Shown here one piece after another: positions 34,801-44,500 of a DNA stretch of 64,000 bases. The position numbers and the translations under genes are program-made. A model generated the notes under the pieces. It saw nothing but the letters and a program-made list of their open reading frames with translations. It did not search any database and was not told the DNA's origin. Source of the stretch: Owenia fusiformis (taxonomy: Eukaryota > Annelida > Polychaeta > Sabellida > Oweniidae); contig CAIIXF020000006.1 of assembly GCA_903813345.2 (NCBI GenBank), forward strand, positions 35,998,436 to 36,062,435. The letters run 5' to 3'. How positions within the stretch are numbered: the stretch's first letter is position 1; each line of letters begins with the position of its first letter.

Positions 34801-37800
34801 AAACCCTTGGAATTACTACAGAAGAATTAGAGAATCAAATAATGAGCAAAACAATGCATTCAATAGGGACACAGATAGAAATAGTAGCTTGTTGCCATTT
34901 GTTTGAAGTCAAAATACTGACTTATAGCTATGATAGATGGACAGTTTATGGCGATACATATAATAGACAACTTTACCTCAATCATTCTGGTGAGCTTCAT
35001 TATGATGTAGTGACAAAAGTCCAAGAAAAACCTATGCAGGCAAGCAATGCAACAAAAATTCATACTGAAGAAAGAACCAGTTCTGACTCATCAACACCCG
35101 AAATATTTCAATTAAGTAGAATAATGGGATTAGGTAGTCTTGAAACTGGTTCTTACAAAAAAAGCTCAAATATTTCTCCAGTAGAACCTAAAACTCCAAA
35201 GTGTTCAAAGAAGGAATTAAGACGAAAAGCAAAGAATTTGAAAATAAAACAGGAATATAATGAAAACAAAGATGTCTCTGAAAATAAAAAAGAACATCAA
35301 AGAATGACATACAAAGTATCAGAAGATTATAAAGAAAGTAAAAAAAAGGAAAGTAAAATAAATTATAAACAAACACCAGAAAAGCTTAAGAAATATATGA
35401 AAGAGTACCAAAGAAATAAATATGACACTAATCCTGAGTTCAAAGAGAAACAGAAACAATGGATACGCACAGAATATGACATGAACCCTGAGTTCAAAGA
35501 GAAACAAAAACAACGTGTTCGCACAGAATATGACATTAACCCTGAGTTCAAAGAGAAACAAAAACAACGTGTTCGCACAGAATATGACATTAACCCTGAG
35601 TTCAGAGAAAACCAGAAAGATTATATGAAAGGATATGAAAAGAAAAGGTATGAAACCAATCCTGAGTTCAAAGAGAAACAAAAGCAACGTATTCACACAG
35701 AATATGACTTTAACCCTGAGTTCAAAGAGAAACAAAAACAACGTGTTCGCACAGAATATGACATTAACCCTGAGTTCAGAGAAAACCAGAAAGATTATAT
35801 GAAAGGATATGAAAAGAAAAGGTATGAAACCAATCCTGAGTTCAAAGAGAAACAAAAACAACGTGTTCGCACAGAATATGACATAAACCCTGAGTTCAAA
35901 GAGAAACAAAAACAACGTGTTCGCACAGAATATAACACAAATCCTGAGTTCAAAGAGAAACAAAAACAACGTATCCGCACAGAATATGACATAAACCCTG
36001 AGTTTGTAGAAAGTCAGAAACGACATAGCAAGCAAGAGTATTTATCCAAGAGGCAGAACCTAAGTGAATTCAGCAATGCTCTTCTAAGATTCAGAAACAT
36101 TATAAGTGATGGTCTGACATATGTATGTACAGTGTGTCAAAAACTTTTGTTCAGACACCAAGTTTTGAAATACAGTCAAGACAAACTGAGTGATTCAAAG
36201 AATATAAGAGAAAATGCAGCTAAATGTATTTCTGATACTTATGTGCATAAAAGAAACAATACTTGTCAACCAAATTGTTCATTATGTAATTCGCCAAAAA
36301 GTGAAACTTGGATTTGCCACAATTGTTTGAGATATCTCAGAAAAGGAGAAATGCCATTGACTGCACACTGTAATAAAATGTCTGTTCCACATGCTCCAGA
36401 AGAACTTAAATGTTTAAATGAATTGGAACAACATCTTATAGCATTACGTCTACCATTCATGAAAATTGTACATCTACCTAAAGGAGGTCAATTTGGAATG
36501 AAAGGTCCAGTAATAAGTGTAGCAAGTGACATTGTTGAAACTGTAACATCATTACCTCGGCCATTACATGATGAAGAACTCATTCAAGTTAAATTGAAGC
36601 GTAAACTCCAATATGATGGTCACCATATGTATAAAACAGTATCTATAACAAAAGTTAAGAAAGCACTACTATACTTGGCTGACAATAACCCATTATACCG
36701 AACTGTTGCTATATCAGATGACTTCCAAGAATGTGTTCCTGATTATTTACTTGATATTAAAGACAGGAATCAAATAACACCACTTAATGACAATGAACAA
36801 TCAGAACATATAACATATTCTAAATCAATATCAAAAATGAATGAAGATGCGGGTAAAGGAAGTAATAAAGACAGTGAAGAAATAGCCAATGAAAGTGTAG
36901 GTGTATTATTTGATACATGTCTCCAACCAGGTAACATTGGCCAAGAAATGTTAGATTTACATATGGATAGTATTTACTCAGTAGCACCGGGTGAAAACAA
37001 AAAACCTTTACCAATTTTACAAGAACAAAATAATGAAGCAATGTCTTTCCCAACATTATTTCCTGATGGTACTAATACTTTTTCACAAGCACGAATAAAA
37101 GATATTAGACCTGCAAAGTATTTTGGTAATAGATTATTTTCTGCAGATTTGCGTTTCGGCCAAAATTCTCAATATATTTTCTATGCTCAGTATACCTCAG
37201 AGTTAAAAAAAATTATTGACAATGTTAGTTTCAGTTTGAAAAAAGGCACTCGATCAAAAGCTGATGGTTCAGAACTTAAACTTGATGATATCTTAAACAG
37301 AGAAAAGTGTGAAGCTTTAACCAGAAAAAGTGTTGGATATCATTATCTACAACCGATCAGAGGAACACCACCATTTTGGCAAAGAGAACAAATGAACTTA
37401 TTTGCTATGATAAGACAATTAGGTTCACCGACTTGGTTCTGTTCATTTTCCTGCGCAGATTTACGATGGGATGAATTCATTCTAACAATTCTTAATCAGA
37501 ATAATGACAAACGGTCGCCAACAGAACTATCGAAGACTGAAAAGTGCAATCTTATCCGGGACAATCCTGTGACTGTTGCAAGACTGTTTGATTTCCGCTG
37601 GACAAGATTTCTCAAAGAAATAATTATGTCACCATCTAACCCAATTGGAAAAGTTAAGGATCTTTGGTGGCGATATGAATTTCAAATGCGTGGAAGCCCA
37701 CATGTCCATTGTTTGTTCTGGATAGAAGATGCTCCTACTTATGAAAATGCTTCAAAGTCAGAAGTTGAGGAATTTATAGGGAAATATATATCCTGTGAAT

Positions 37801-40800
37801 TACCAGATGAGGTTGATGATTCAGAATTAAACAACATTGTATCTGAAGTACAAACACACAGTAAAAACCATTCAAAAAGCTGTAAAAAGAAAGGTACAAC
37901 CTGCAGATTTAACTTTCCAAAGCCTCCATCATCACGAACATTCATTGCCAGTAATGACGACCCAGAAAACGACATGCCTTTGGAAAAAGCTAAAAATATT
38001 CTTGTTGCTTTGAAAGCTCAAATTTTGTCTGATGATTGCTCTGGATTATCATTGGACCAAATATTTGAAAAAGCATGGCCAGGTCTCACACAAGAAGAGT
38101 ATCAAAAAGCACAGAGTACACTCGCAAAAACAAAACAGGTTATTCTCAAGCGCAATGCAAAAGAAATGTGGATCAACAATTACAATGCAGACCTACTCAG
38201 AGCTTGGAATGCTAACATGGACATTCAGCATCCAGTTGACATATTTGCAGTTGTCGTCTATATCATATCTTATGTATCCAAAGGTGAAACTGAAATGAGT
38301 AAAAATTTACAAGCTGCATGTGACGAAGCAAAGGAACAGAATGCAAGTGCATCTAAAGCCATGAAAGCAATTGGATATAGATATATGAAACATAGGGAAA
38401 TAAGTGTGCAAGAAGCTGTGTACAGGGGAAGCAATATGAAAATAAAGCAAGCTTCGAGAACAGTTGTTTTTTTGCCTGTAGGAAATAATCCAATAAGAAT
38501 GTCCTTACCATTAAAAATATTGCGAATGAAAAAAACAGACAAATTGTTTCTACTGAATATCATTGACAAGTACTTGGGAAGACCAACCACTAATGATTTT
38601 AACAGCATGTGTTTAGCAGAATTTGCCTCTAAGTATTTGCTGTTGAACACTCAAAAGAAAACCCTGGAAACTGAAGATGGTGATGATCAGAATGAAATTT
38701 TAGATATTGACACTGGAGATAAAACAAATGAAAATGATGAATGTAAAATAATGAAACTCCAAGGTGAATTGGGATACATACAAAAGAGAACCAAACACTA
38801 TGCTATTGTTCGTTATCCAAACTTTTCTAGAGAAAATAACTCTGAAGAATACTTCCATAGTATGCTACAATTATTCATGCCATACAGGAATGAGAATGAG
38901 TTTAAACCAAATCAATGTGATTCGTATGAAAACTACCTTAGATCGTCAATATTACATAACAATAAAATGGTAAAAATAAGTGATATTGTTGACAAAAACA
39001 AATCCATTTATGACATAACTGGTGAAAAATTGTCTGATGCTGTAGATAAACTCAATAATGAAGGAACATACGATGACGCATGGGCCAAAATAGCACCAGA
39101 ACAAGAGCTTAATCGCCATGAAAGCATACTTGATAAGGAACCTGATGAAATGATAGATGTGGCAGAAGGAGATATACCAGAGATAGATTATATTGAGAAA
39201 AAGGACAAGGTAAAAAGTGCCACATGTCTGGTAGAATTACAAACAAGTACTCATAGCACATCCGATATTATGCCATTGTTAAGACAATTGAATTCAAAAC
39301 AAAAGCAGATTTATTATATTGTTCGAAAATGGTGTTTAGAAAAAGCTAAATGCTGTTCAGAAGAATGCCTGGGAAAAAATCCTGATCCATTGTTTTTACA
39401 TATATCTGGATGTGCAGGAACTGGAAAGAGCCATTTGATCAAATGTATACATTATACATCAACAAGAATATTTCAAATTTATGGTGATCAAAAATCAAAA
39501 AATGCGATTTCAACTTTATTGACTGCACCTACAGGAACATCAGCATTTAATATCCATGGAAATACAGTCCATAGTGCTTTTCATATAGTAACAAAGAATA
39601 AGTCAAAAAGAGATGGAAAAGATGGTCATTTTAAGTATATACCTTTAACAGAGCAACTGATGGCAAAAGTTAGAGTACAACTTGAGAATCTACAAAACTT
39701 GGTTATTGATGAAATATCAATGGTATCAATTGAGTTATTGAAGTACGTAGATGGTCGTTTGGGTCAAATTAAAAGAACTGATGATAAATTTGGTAATACA
39801 TCCATCTTAGCTTTTGGAGACTTTATGCAGTTACCACCAGTTATACAAAAGATACTCCTTAAGGAATACCCTCATATATTTAATCCATTCGATTTATTTA
39901 AGAAAATTGAATTAACTGAAATTATGCGCCAAAAGGATGACATTGAGTACGCTGAAGTTTTAAGACGAATACGAGTCTTAAAGAAAACAGAAAAACTGAG
40001 TGAGAAGGATGACCAATTTTTTAGAAACATTGCACAAAAGAAACCACCAGCAAATTGTTTGAGGGCCTATTCAACAAGAAAACTTAGAGATGAATACAAT
40101 ACATCACGACTCCAAGAGCTTTGTAAAGCAAATAATAAAGTGATACATCATATAAAAGCTGAAGACTACTTTAAAAGAAATGGACAAACTTGGGAAAAAA
40201 CTGATAGAGCTCCCCGATCTTTATCCGAAACATTTGATCCAGAAATAACTCTGTGCGAAGGGGCAAATGTTCTGTTGATTAAAAATGTAGCAGTAGCTGA
40301 TGGCCTTGTGAATGGAGTGTTTGGAATTGTCACACATATTGAATACAAAAACCCACAGGACAACATGCCCCAAGCTGTGTGGGTGAAGTTTAATGATTCA
40401 AGAGTAGGACAAAAATACAAATATGAGCATCCTTCAAGTAAATATCCTGAATCAATTCGAATAGAACCAGCTGAAGATCAAGTAGGGCAGTTTTTAAGAC
40501 GCCAAATTCCACTTATATTATCATACGCTTGCACTATTCATAAACTTCAAGGTGCAACTTGTCAAGAATTGACAGTGTCAATGAAAAGTATGTTTAAAGG
40601 TGGGATGGCATATGTAGCATTTAGTAGAGTAACTTCAGCCAAAGGACTCTATATCCTTGATTACGACCCTGCCTTAATTTATTGCGATGCAGACATGATA
40701 GCTAATCTTGATAGAATGCCTATGTATGACATCCAACCAAATCCCAAGCCTAATACAAATGACCTAACAATTGCATTCCACAACATACAAGGTTTGGTTG

Positions 40801-41426
40801 CACATATTGAGGATGCTAAGGTGAACACTGAGTTGCTGTCAAGTGATATAATTTGCTTATGTGAAGCTTGGCTATATAGAGATGACACAAGTCCAGTATT
40901 ATTCTTACCAAATTTTGAGAAGCCTTATATAAAGAATAGAACAAACATATCCACACACAATGGAGGTATAGCAATTTACCATAACAATGAGACGTACCAT
41001 GTAAATATTGAAAGTGTAATTGAAAAAACTGAGCCTGAAATTGAACATGTAGTTACATATGTGGAAAATTTAGGTGTTGTAACAATCTACAAACAACCAA
41101 CATGCAATGTTTCTGAATTTGTTTGTGCACTTGAAAATCTCATTCATTGTGTAACACAAAGGACTAAAAGAATCATTTTAATTGGTGATTTCAATGAAGA
41201 TCTCCATAATGACAAGCCACATCCTATACATCACAATCTAGTGGTCATAAACAGTTTTTCTCAACTGATATGTGAATCAACAACAGAGAAGTTGACATGC
41301 ATTGACCATGTTTATGTAAAGGGTATACGTCCTAGCAAATTGAAAGCTTTTGTGGAACCTACTTATTATAGTTATCATGAAATGCTGAAGGTTATTGTGT
41401 TAAATGAAAAAGAGAATTGGGATTAG
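31833..41426 (+). CDS. Helentron polyprotein: OTU - C76-like - OTU - repeat - Zn/DUF6570-like - HUH Rep - PIF1 helicase - EEP endonuclease
   Basis: Single 3197-codon ORF, from the first ATG (AAATATGAGG context) to TAG. Domains by residue: OTU-like cysteine protease 1, ~447-572 (DGNC456, NHY with His565). Second protease-like domain, ~595-800 (GGKQC604FAN; FD734PH736 followed by GR), recalling C76/tegument-type deubiquitinases. OTU 2, ~943-1063 (DGDC952, His1056). Eleven NPEF units, 1200-1405. Zn-type cysteines 1432, 1435, 1478, 1482, 1485, 1495, 1498 in a DUF6570-like region. Helitron Rep nuclease with HUH His1957/His1959 and tyrosines Tyr2143/Tyr2147 followed by Lys2150. PIF1-type SF1 helicase with Walker A GCAGTGKS (Lys2532), Walker B IDE (2625-2627) and Arg2932. 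C-terminal EEP endonuclease with Asn2984, Glu3011, GDFN 3118-3121, Asp3158-His3159 and His3182. Rep nicks and joins the ends and the helicase unwinds; the C-terminal EEP nuclease marks the Helentron (Helitron2) branch. No frame break or missing core residue was seen, so it is potentially functional. The protease roles are inferred. Confidence 0.95.
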   Translation: MRGSAAEIFQSDLRNINLSESAVEIFQSNLRNMDELCKINERPTPLCQNKCLLSDTAFICSNSHIYENLAAISYATGSPLAKHNIVLTEPIPDSDIPDKARLLLPGKMSKSLKKSLRRLTKTTNQPSVKSHGTTESEVNCDLLKSNVNILDDIKSLIDENNTVLGSISKMNKFYVNKIRGQEKATAKKLKSNLTKSLKRRRNQVMVHSSIKTVSKQSSRKLGRKNHKLISKKDKHVYAENLTEPMSKKDEVKQHHVLEQYLSDNSLRVPTINMETKDSNDDTEIKYKSFSTRKELKRAKYLSRESNFTNKTTSKNMQETENENPYFLKVVDEMEDIFNDDCPRVPPMKVVFESDEELENTEIADSQTGGYKPEHPRHELKHKSSENSDDITIIQSKKSGPVGNFTPLQNMEKLQLCNLHNLKYFIKTNDPIHIDVEIRDMKPKQECLKRITGDGNCLFRAISYYITNDESNHRAIRQRIVAHRNDQNCQEYIQKTRGLSHPELELHIKSTNMNRSSVWGTDIEIAAACHLFQMKIITYDRMNSWSVFGREFENRCIYLDHSTQNHYDVITDVIGTEILKVHDIVQGTMAQNDDVFEDIGGGKQCFANSLTYLMMSESEAYRHIDAPFIDDVLYRGNVLYTKIITENPTPTGYLSIYDIPETVSCNDKTFTYRSTPIQGQLEYWNYDEDEHGLTIHEAIDQALTDHDSCLVTFLNTTMCVTKRKKGDTTMYYSFDPHCRDKQGRIHEFGKATVHKSNVLETITMLIWNTAESLAECIQHRADTKNVFIVDAIMLHECKAVKQSTLSSKIKCRNDPGKNEPEEMKKFDCKVKSKSTKRKLNFSEKLSSESELLGKCSQNEQLGESVKKRPCKENTNINPKIIKEDDDVMNVPGSEKEISIGYFIPLNKTQKIEIAKQFNLKRREMRADAKQDIEILHSFPKQKSLKKVKDDGDCLFRAISYSMTNTEDNHKQIRQLIVDHKSDPICKQYITKTLGITTEELENQIMSKTMHSIGTQIEIVACCHLFEVKILTYSYDRWTVYGDTYNRQLYLNHSGELHYDVVTKVQEKPMQASNATKIHTEERTSSDSSTPEIFQLSRIMGLGSLETGSYKKSSNISPVEPKTPKCSKKELRRKAKNLKIKQEYNENKDVSENKKEHQRMTYKVSEDYKESKKKESKINYKQTPEKLKKYMKEYQRNKYDTNPEFKEKQKQWIRTEYDMNPEFKEKQKQRVRTEYDINPEFKEKQKQRVRTEYDINPEFRENQKDYMKGYEKKRYETNPEFKEKQKQRIHTEYDFNPEFKEKQKQRVRTEYDINPEFRENQKDYMKGYEKKRYETNPEFKEKQKQRVRTEYDINPEFKEKQKQRVRTEYNTNPEFKEKQKQRIRTEYDINPEFVESQKRHSKQEYLSKRQNLSEFSNALLRFRNIISDGLTYVCTVCQKLLFRHQVLKYSQDKLSDSKNIRENAAKCISDTYVHKRNNTCQPNCSLCNSPKSETWICHNCLRYLRKGEMPLTAHCNKMSVPHAPEELKCLNELEQHLIALRLPFMKIVHLPKGGQFGMKGPVISVASDIVETVTSLPRPLHDEELIQVKLKRKLQYDGHHMYKTVSITKVKKALLYLADNNPLYRTVAISDDFQECVPDYLLDIKDRNQITPLNDNEQSEHITYSKSISKMNEDAGKGSNKDSEEIANESVGVLFDTCLQPGNIGQEMLDLHMDSIYSVAPGENKKPLPILQEQNNEAMSFPTLFPDGTNTFSQARIKDIRPAKYFGNRLFSADLRFGQNSQYIFYAQYTSELKKIIDNVSFSLKKGTRSKADGSELKLDDILNREKCEALTRKSVGYHYLQPIRGTPPFWQREQMNLFAMIRQLGSPTWFCSFSCADLRWDEFILTILNQNNDKRSPTELSKTEKCNLIRDNPVTVARLFDFRWTRFLKEIIMSPSNPIGKVKDLWWRYEFQMRGSPHVHCLFWIEDAPTYENASKSEVEEFIGKYISCELPDEVDDSELNNIVSEVQTHSKNHSKSCKKKGTTCRFNFPKPPSSRTFIASNDDPENDMPLEKAKNILVALKAQILSDDCSGLSLDQIFEKAWPGLTQEEYQKAQSTLAKTKQVILKRNAKEMWINNYNADLLRAWNANMDIQHPVDIFAVVVYIISYVSKGETEMSKNLQAACDEAKEQNASASKAMKAIGYRYMKHREISVQEAVYRGSNMKIKQASRTVVFLPVGNNPIRMSLPLKILRMKKTDKLFLLNIIDKYLGRPTTNDFNSMCLAEFASKYLLLNTQKKTLETEDGDDQNEILDIDTGDKTNENDECKIMKLQGELGYIQKRTKHYAIVRYPNFSRENNSEEYFHSMLQLFMPYRNENEFKPNQCDSYENYLRSSILHNNKMVKISDIVDKNKSIYDITGEKLSDAVDKLNNEGTYDDAWAKIAPEQELNRHESILDKEPDEMIDVAEGDIPEIDYIEKKDKVKSATCLVELQTSTHSTSDIMPLLRQLNSKQKQIYYIVRKWCLEKAKCCSEECLGKNPDPLFLHISGCAGTGKSHLIKCIHYTSTRIFQIYGDQKSKNAISTLLTAPTGTSAFNIHGNTVHSAFHIVTKNKSKRDGKDGHFKYIPLTEQLMAKVRVQLENLQNLVIDEISMVSIELLKYVDGRLGQIKRTDDKFGNTSILAFGDFMQLPPVIQKILLKEYPHIFNPFDLFKKIELTEIMRQKDDIEYAEVLRRIRVLKKTEKLSEKDDQFFRNIAQKKPPANCLRAYSTRKLRDEYNTSRLQELCKANNKVIHHIKAEDYFKRNGQTWEKTDRAPRSLSETFDPEITLCEGANVLLIKNVAVADGLVNGVFGIVTHIEYKNPQDNMPQAVWVKFNDSRVGQKYKYEHPSSKYPESIRIEPAEDQVGQFLRRQIPLILSYACTIHKLQGATCQELTVSMKSMFKGGMAYVAFSRVTSAKGLYILDYDPALIYCDADMIANLDRMPMYDIQPNPKPNTNDLTIAFHNIQGLVAHIEDAKVNTELLSSDIICLCEAWLYRDDTSPVLFLPNFEKPYIKNRTNISTHNGGIAIYHNNETYHVNIESVIEKTEPEIEHVVTYVENLGVVTIYKQPTCNVSEFVCALENLIHCVTQRTKRIILIGDFNEDLHNDKPHPIHHNLVVINSFSQLICESTTEKLTCIDHVYVKGIRPSKLKAFVEPTYYSYHEMLKVIVLNEKENWD
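31842..31943 (+). repeat. 51-bp in-frame duplication at the ORF start
   Basis: Residues 5-21 and 22-38 are near-identical 17-residue units (SAAEIFQSDLRN and SAVEIFQSNLRN). Met33 inside the second unit could be an alternative or ancestral start. Confidence 0.8.
35430..36047 (+). repeat. Coding minisatellite: 11 NPEF units in the Helentron protein
   Basis: Eight steps of 54 bp (18 residues, NPEFKEKQKQRVRTEYDI type) and two of 66 bp (22 residues, NPEFRENQKDYMKG...), all in frame. The block RVRTEYDI-NPEFREN-...-RYET is itself repeated, so a larger unit was duplicated. Highly charged, likely helical and nuclear/nucleic-acid binding by composition. The long minus-strand ORFs across it (35319-36035 and others) are mirrors of the repeat. 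Confidence 0.9.
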
Positions 41427-41461
41427 TGGTAGTTATTATCACATACCTTAGCTGAACACTT

Positions 41462-41580
41462 AAGACTAAGATAATTGTTTTTATTGGTGAATTCGATGAA
41501 GATATCGATAATGACCATCATCCTCTTGATCACAATAATGTATGATTTCAAGAGACAATGCTCTCATCAAATGTGAGAAT
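41462..41580 (+). pseudogene. Decayed duplicate of the Helentron endonuclease segment
   Basis: Lies 35 bp after the stop of the big ORF, in another frame. AAGACTAAGATAATTGTTTT to CACAATAATG aligns with 41160-41250 of the ORF. Its translation KTKIIVFIGEFDEDIDNDHH parallels RTKRIILIGDFNEDLHNDKP, and then a TGA follows. The metal-site GDFN has become GEFD and no frame continues, so it is non-functional. It indicates a second, diverged copy or an internal duplication at the 3' end of the element. Confidence 0.75.
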
Positions 41581-44500
41581 ACTTGACTTCAGATATCAAT
41601 TACTATGTACAGCAGTCCGTTAAGCCAACAATATATGAATAAAGATAGTACAATGGTATACTGCTTGACATCATCAGTGACAAATTGTCAAATTGCAGAA
41701 TCAATCACTAAGTAAGACAATTAAACAGACTATTTAACAAACTGCGGAAATTAGAAAAAATGTATAAACAAACAACTTACCAATGATAGACATATAAATA
41801 GTGCATTGATATACAGTGTTACCTCATTATTAACACTTGACAGTAGAATCAATCACTAAGTAAAATGATAAAACACTCCATTTAGCCAACTTTGGAAATT
41901 AAACATAGTATTAAGATACACATTACCAAGGACAGACATATATAGTGCCTTGATATACTGCAAGATATCATATGTTTCATATAAACAACTAACTGCAGAA
42001 TCAATCACTACTTAAAATAAAATAAAATGATAAAACATTCCATTAAGCCAACTTTGGAAATTTGGAGAATACTTGACTTCAGATATCAATTAATATGTAC
42101 AGCAGTCCGTTTAGCCAACAATATATGAATAAAGATAGTACAATGGTATACTGCTTGACGTCATCAGTGACATAGAAATAAATTGTCAAATTGCAGACTC
42201 AATCACTAAGTAAAACAATTAAACAGACTATTTAACCAACTATGGAAATTAGAAAAAATGTATAAACAAACAACTTACCAATGATAGACATATAAATAGT
42301 GCATTGATATACAGTGTTACCTCATTATTAACACTTGATTGCAGAAGCAATCACTAAGTAAAATGATGAAACACTCCATTGGAAATTAAACATAGTATTA
42401 AGATACACATTACCAAGGACAGACATACATATATAGTGCCCTGATATACTGCAAGATAGCATTTGTTTCATATAAACAACTGTCTGCAGAATCAATCACT
42501 AAGTGAAATGATAAAACACTCGATTTAGCCAACTTTGGAAATTAAACATTGTATTAAGATACACATTACCAATGACATACATACATATATAGTGCCCTGA
42601 TATACTGCAAGATAGCATTTGTTTCATATAAACAACTGACTGCAGAATCAATCACTACAAAAAATGATATAACACTCCATTTAGCCAACTTTGGAAATTA
42701 AACATTGTATTAACATACATATTACCAATAACAGACATATACAAGTGCCCTGATATACTGCAAGATAAAATTTGTTTCATTTAAACAACTGACTGCAGAA
42801 TCAATCACTACATAAAATGATAAAACACTCCATTTAGCCAACTTTGGAAATTAAACATTGTATTAACATACATATTACCAATGACAGACATATATATAGT
42901 GCCCTGATATACTGCAAGATAAAATTTGTTTCATATAAATAACTGACTGCAGAATGAATCACTACATAAAATGATAAAACACTCCATTTAGCCAACTTTG
43001 GAAATTGAACATTGTATTAAGATACACATTACCAATGACAGACATACATATATAGTGCCCTGATATACTGCAAGGTAGCATTTGTTTCATATGAACAACT
43101 GACTGCAGAATTAATCTCTACAAAAAATGATATAACACTCCATTTAGCGAATTTTGGAAATTAAACATTGTATTAACATATTACCAATAACAGACATATA
43201 TATAGTGCCCTGATATACTGCAAGATAAAATTTGTTTCATTTAAACAACTGACTGCAGAATCAATCACTACATAAAATGTTAAACACTCCATTTAGCCAA
43301 CTTTGGAAATTAAACATTGTATTAACATACATATTACCAATGACAGACATATATATAGTGCCCTGATATACTGCAAGATAAAATTTGTTTCATATAAACA
43401 ACTGACTGCAGAATCAAGCATTAAGTAAAATGATAAAACACTCCATTTAGCCAACTTTGGAAATTGAACATTGTATTAAGATACACATTACCAATGACAG
43501 ACATACATATATAGTGCCCTGATATACTGCAAGGTAGCATTTGTTTCATATTAACAACTGACTGCAGAATTAATCTCTACAAAAAATGATATAACACTCC
43601 ATTTAGCCAATTTTGGAAATTAAACATTGTATTAACATATTACCAATAACAGACATATATATAGTGCCCTGATATACTGCAAGATAAAATTTGTTTCATT
43701 TAAACAACTGACTGCAGAATCAATCACTACATAAAATGTTAAACACTCCATTTAGCCAACTTTGGAAATTAAACATTGTATTAACATACATATTACCAAT
43801 GACAGACATATATATAGTGCCCTGATATACTGCAAGATAAAATTTGTTTCATATAAACAACTGACTGCAGAATCAAGCATTAAGTAAAATGATAAAACAC
43901 TCCATTTAGCCAACTTTGGAAATTTAACATTGTATTAACATTCACATTACCAATGAAAGACATATATATAGTGCCCTGATATACTGCAAGGTAGCATTTG
44001 TTTCATATGAACAACTGACTGCAGAATCAATCACTACAAAAATGATATAACACTCCATCGAGCCAACTTTGGAAATTAAACATTGTATTAACATATATAT
44101 TACCAATAACAGACATATACAAGTGCCCTGATATACTGCAAGATAAAATTTGTTTCATTTAAACAACTGACTGCAGAATCAATCACTACATAAAATGATG
44201 AAACACTCCATTTAGCCAACTTTGGAAATTAAACATTGTATTAACATACATATTACCAATGACAGACATATATATAGTGCCCTGATATACTGCAAGATAA
44301 AATTTGTTTCATATAAATAACTGACTGCAGAATCAATCACTACATAAAATGATAAAACACTCCATTTAGCCAACTTTGGAAATTGAACATTGTATTAAGA
44401 TACACATTACCAATGACAGACATACATATATAGTGCCCTGATATACTGCAAGGTAGCATTTGTTTCATATGAACAACTGACTGTAGAATCAATCTCTACA

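Larger units (their letters stand above)
31350..41580 (+). mobile_element. Helentron (Helitron2-type rolling-circle transposon), boundaries uncertain
   Basis: Defined by the polyprotein with HUH Rep, PIF1 helicase and C-terminal EEP endonuclease. The 5' limit is placed after homology to the 26.8-27.0-kb duplicate ends (about 31345). The 3' limit is set after the decayed endonuclease fragment at 41462-41580. Terminal hairpin and T|T insertion site were not identified. The ~153-bp array that follows may be part of the same element, as tandem arrays are known inside Helentron-related non-autonomous elements of bivalves. Confidence 0.7.

Noticed and set aside
35319-36035. 238-codon minus-strand ORF with a repeated FCANTLFLFLFELR-type protein
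   Set aside because: Exact mirror of the coding minisatellite in the Helentron protein, which has clear family motifs on the plus strand.
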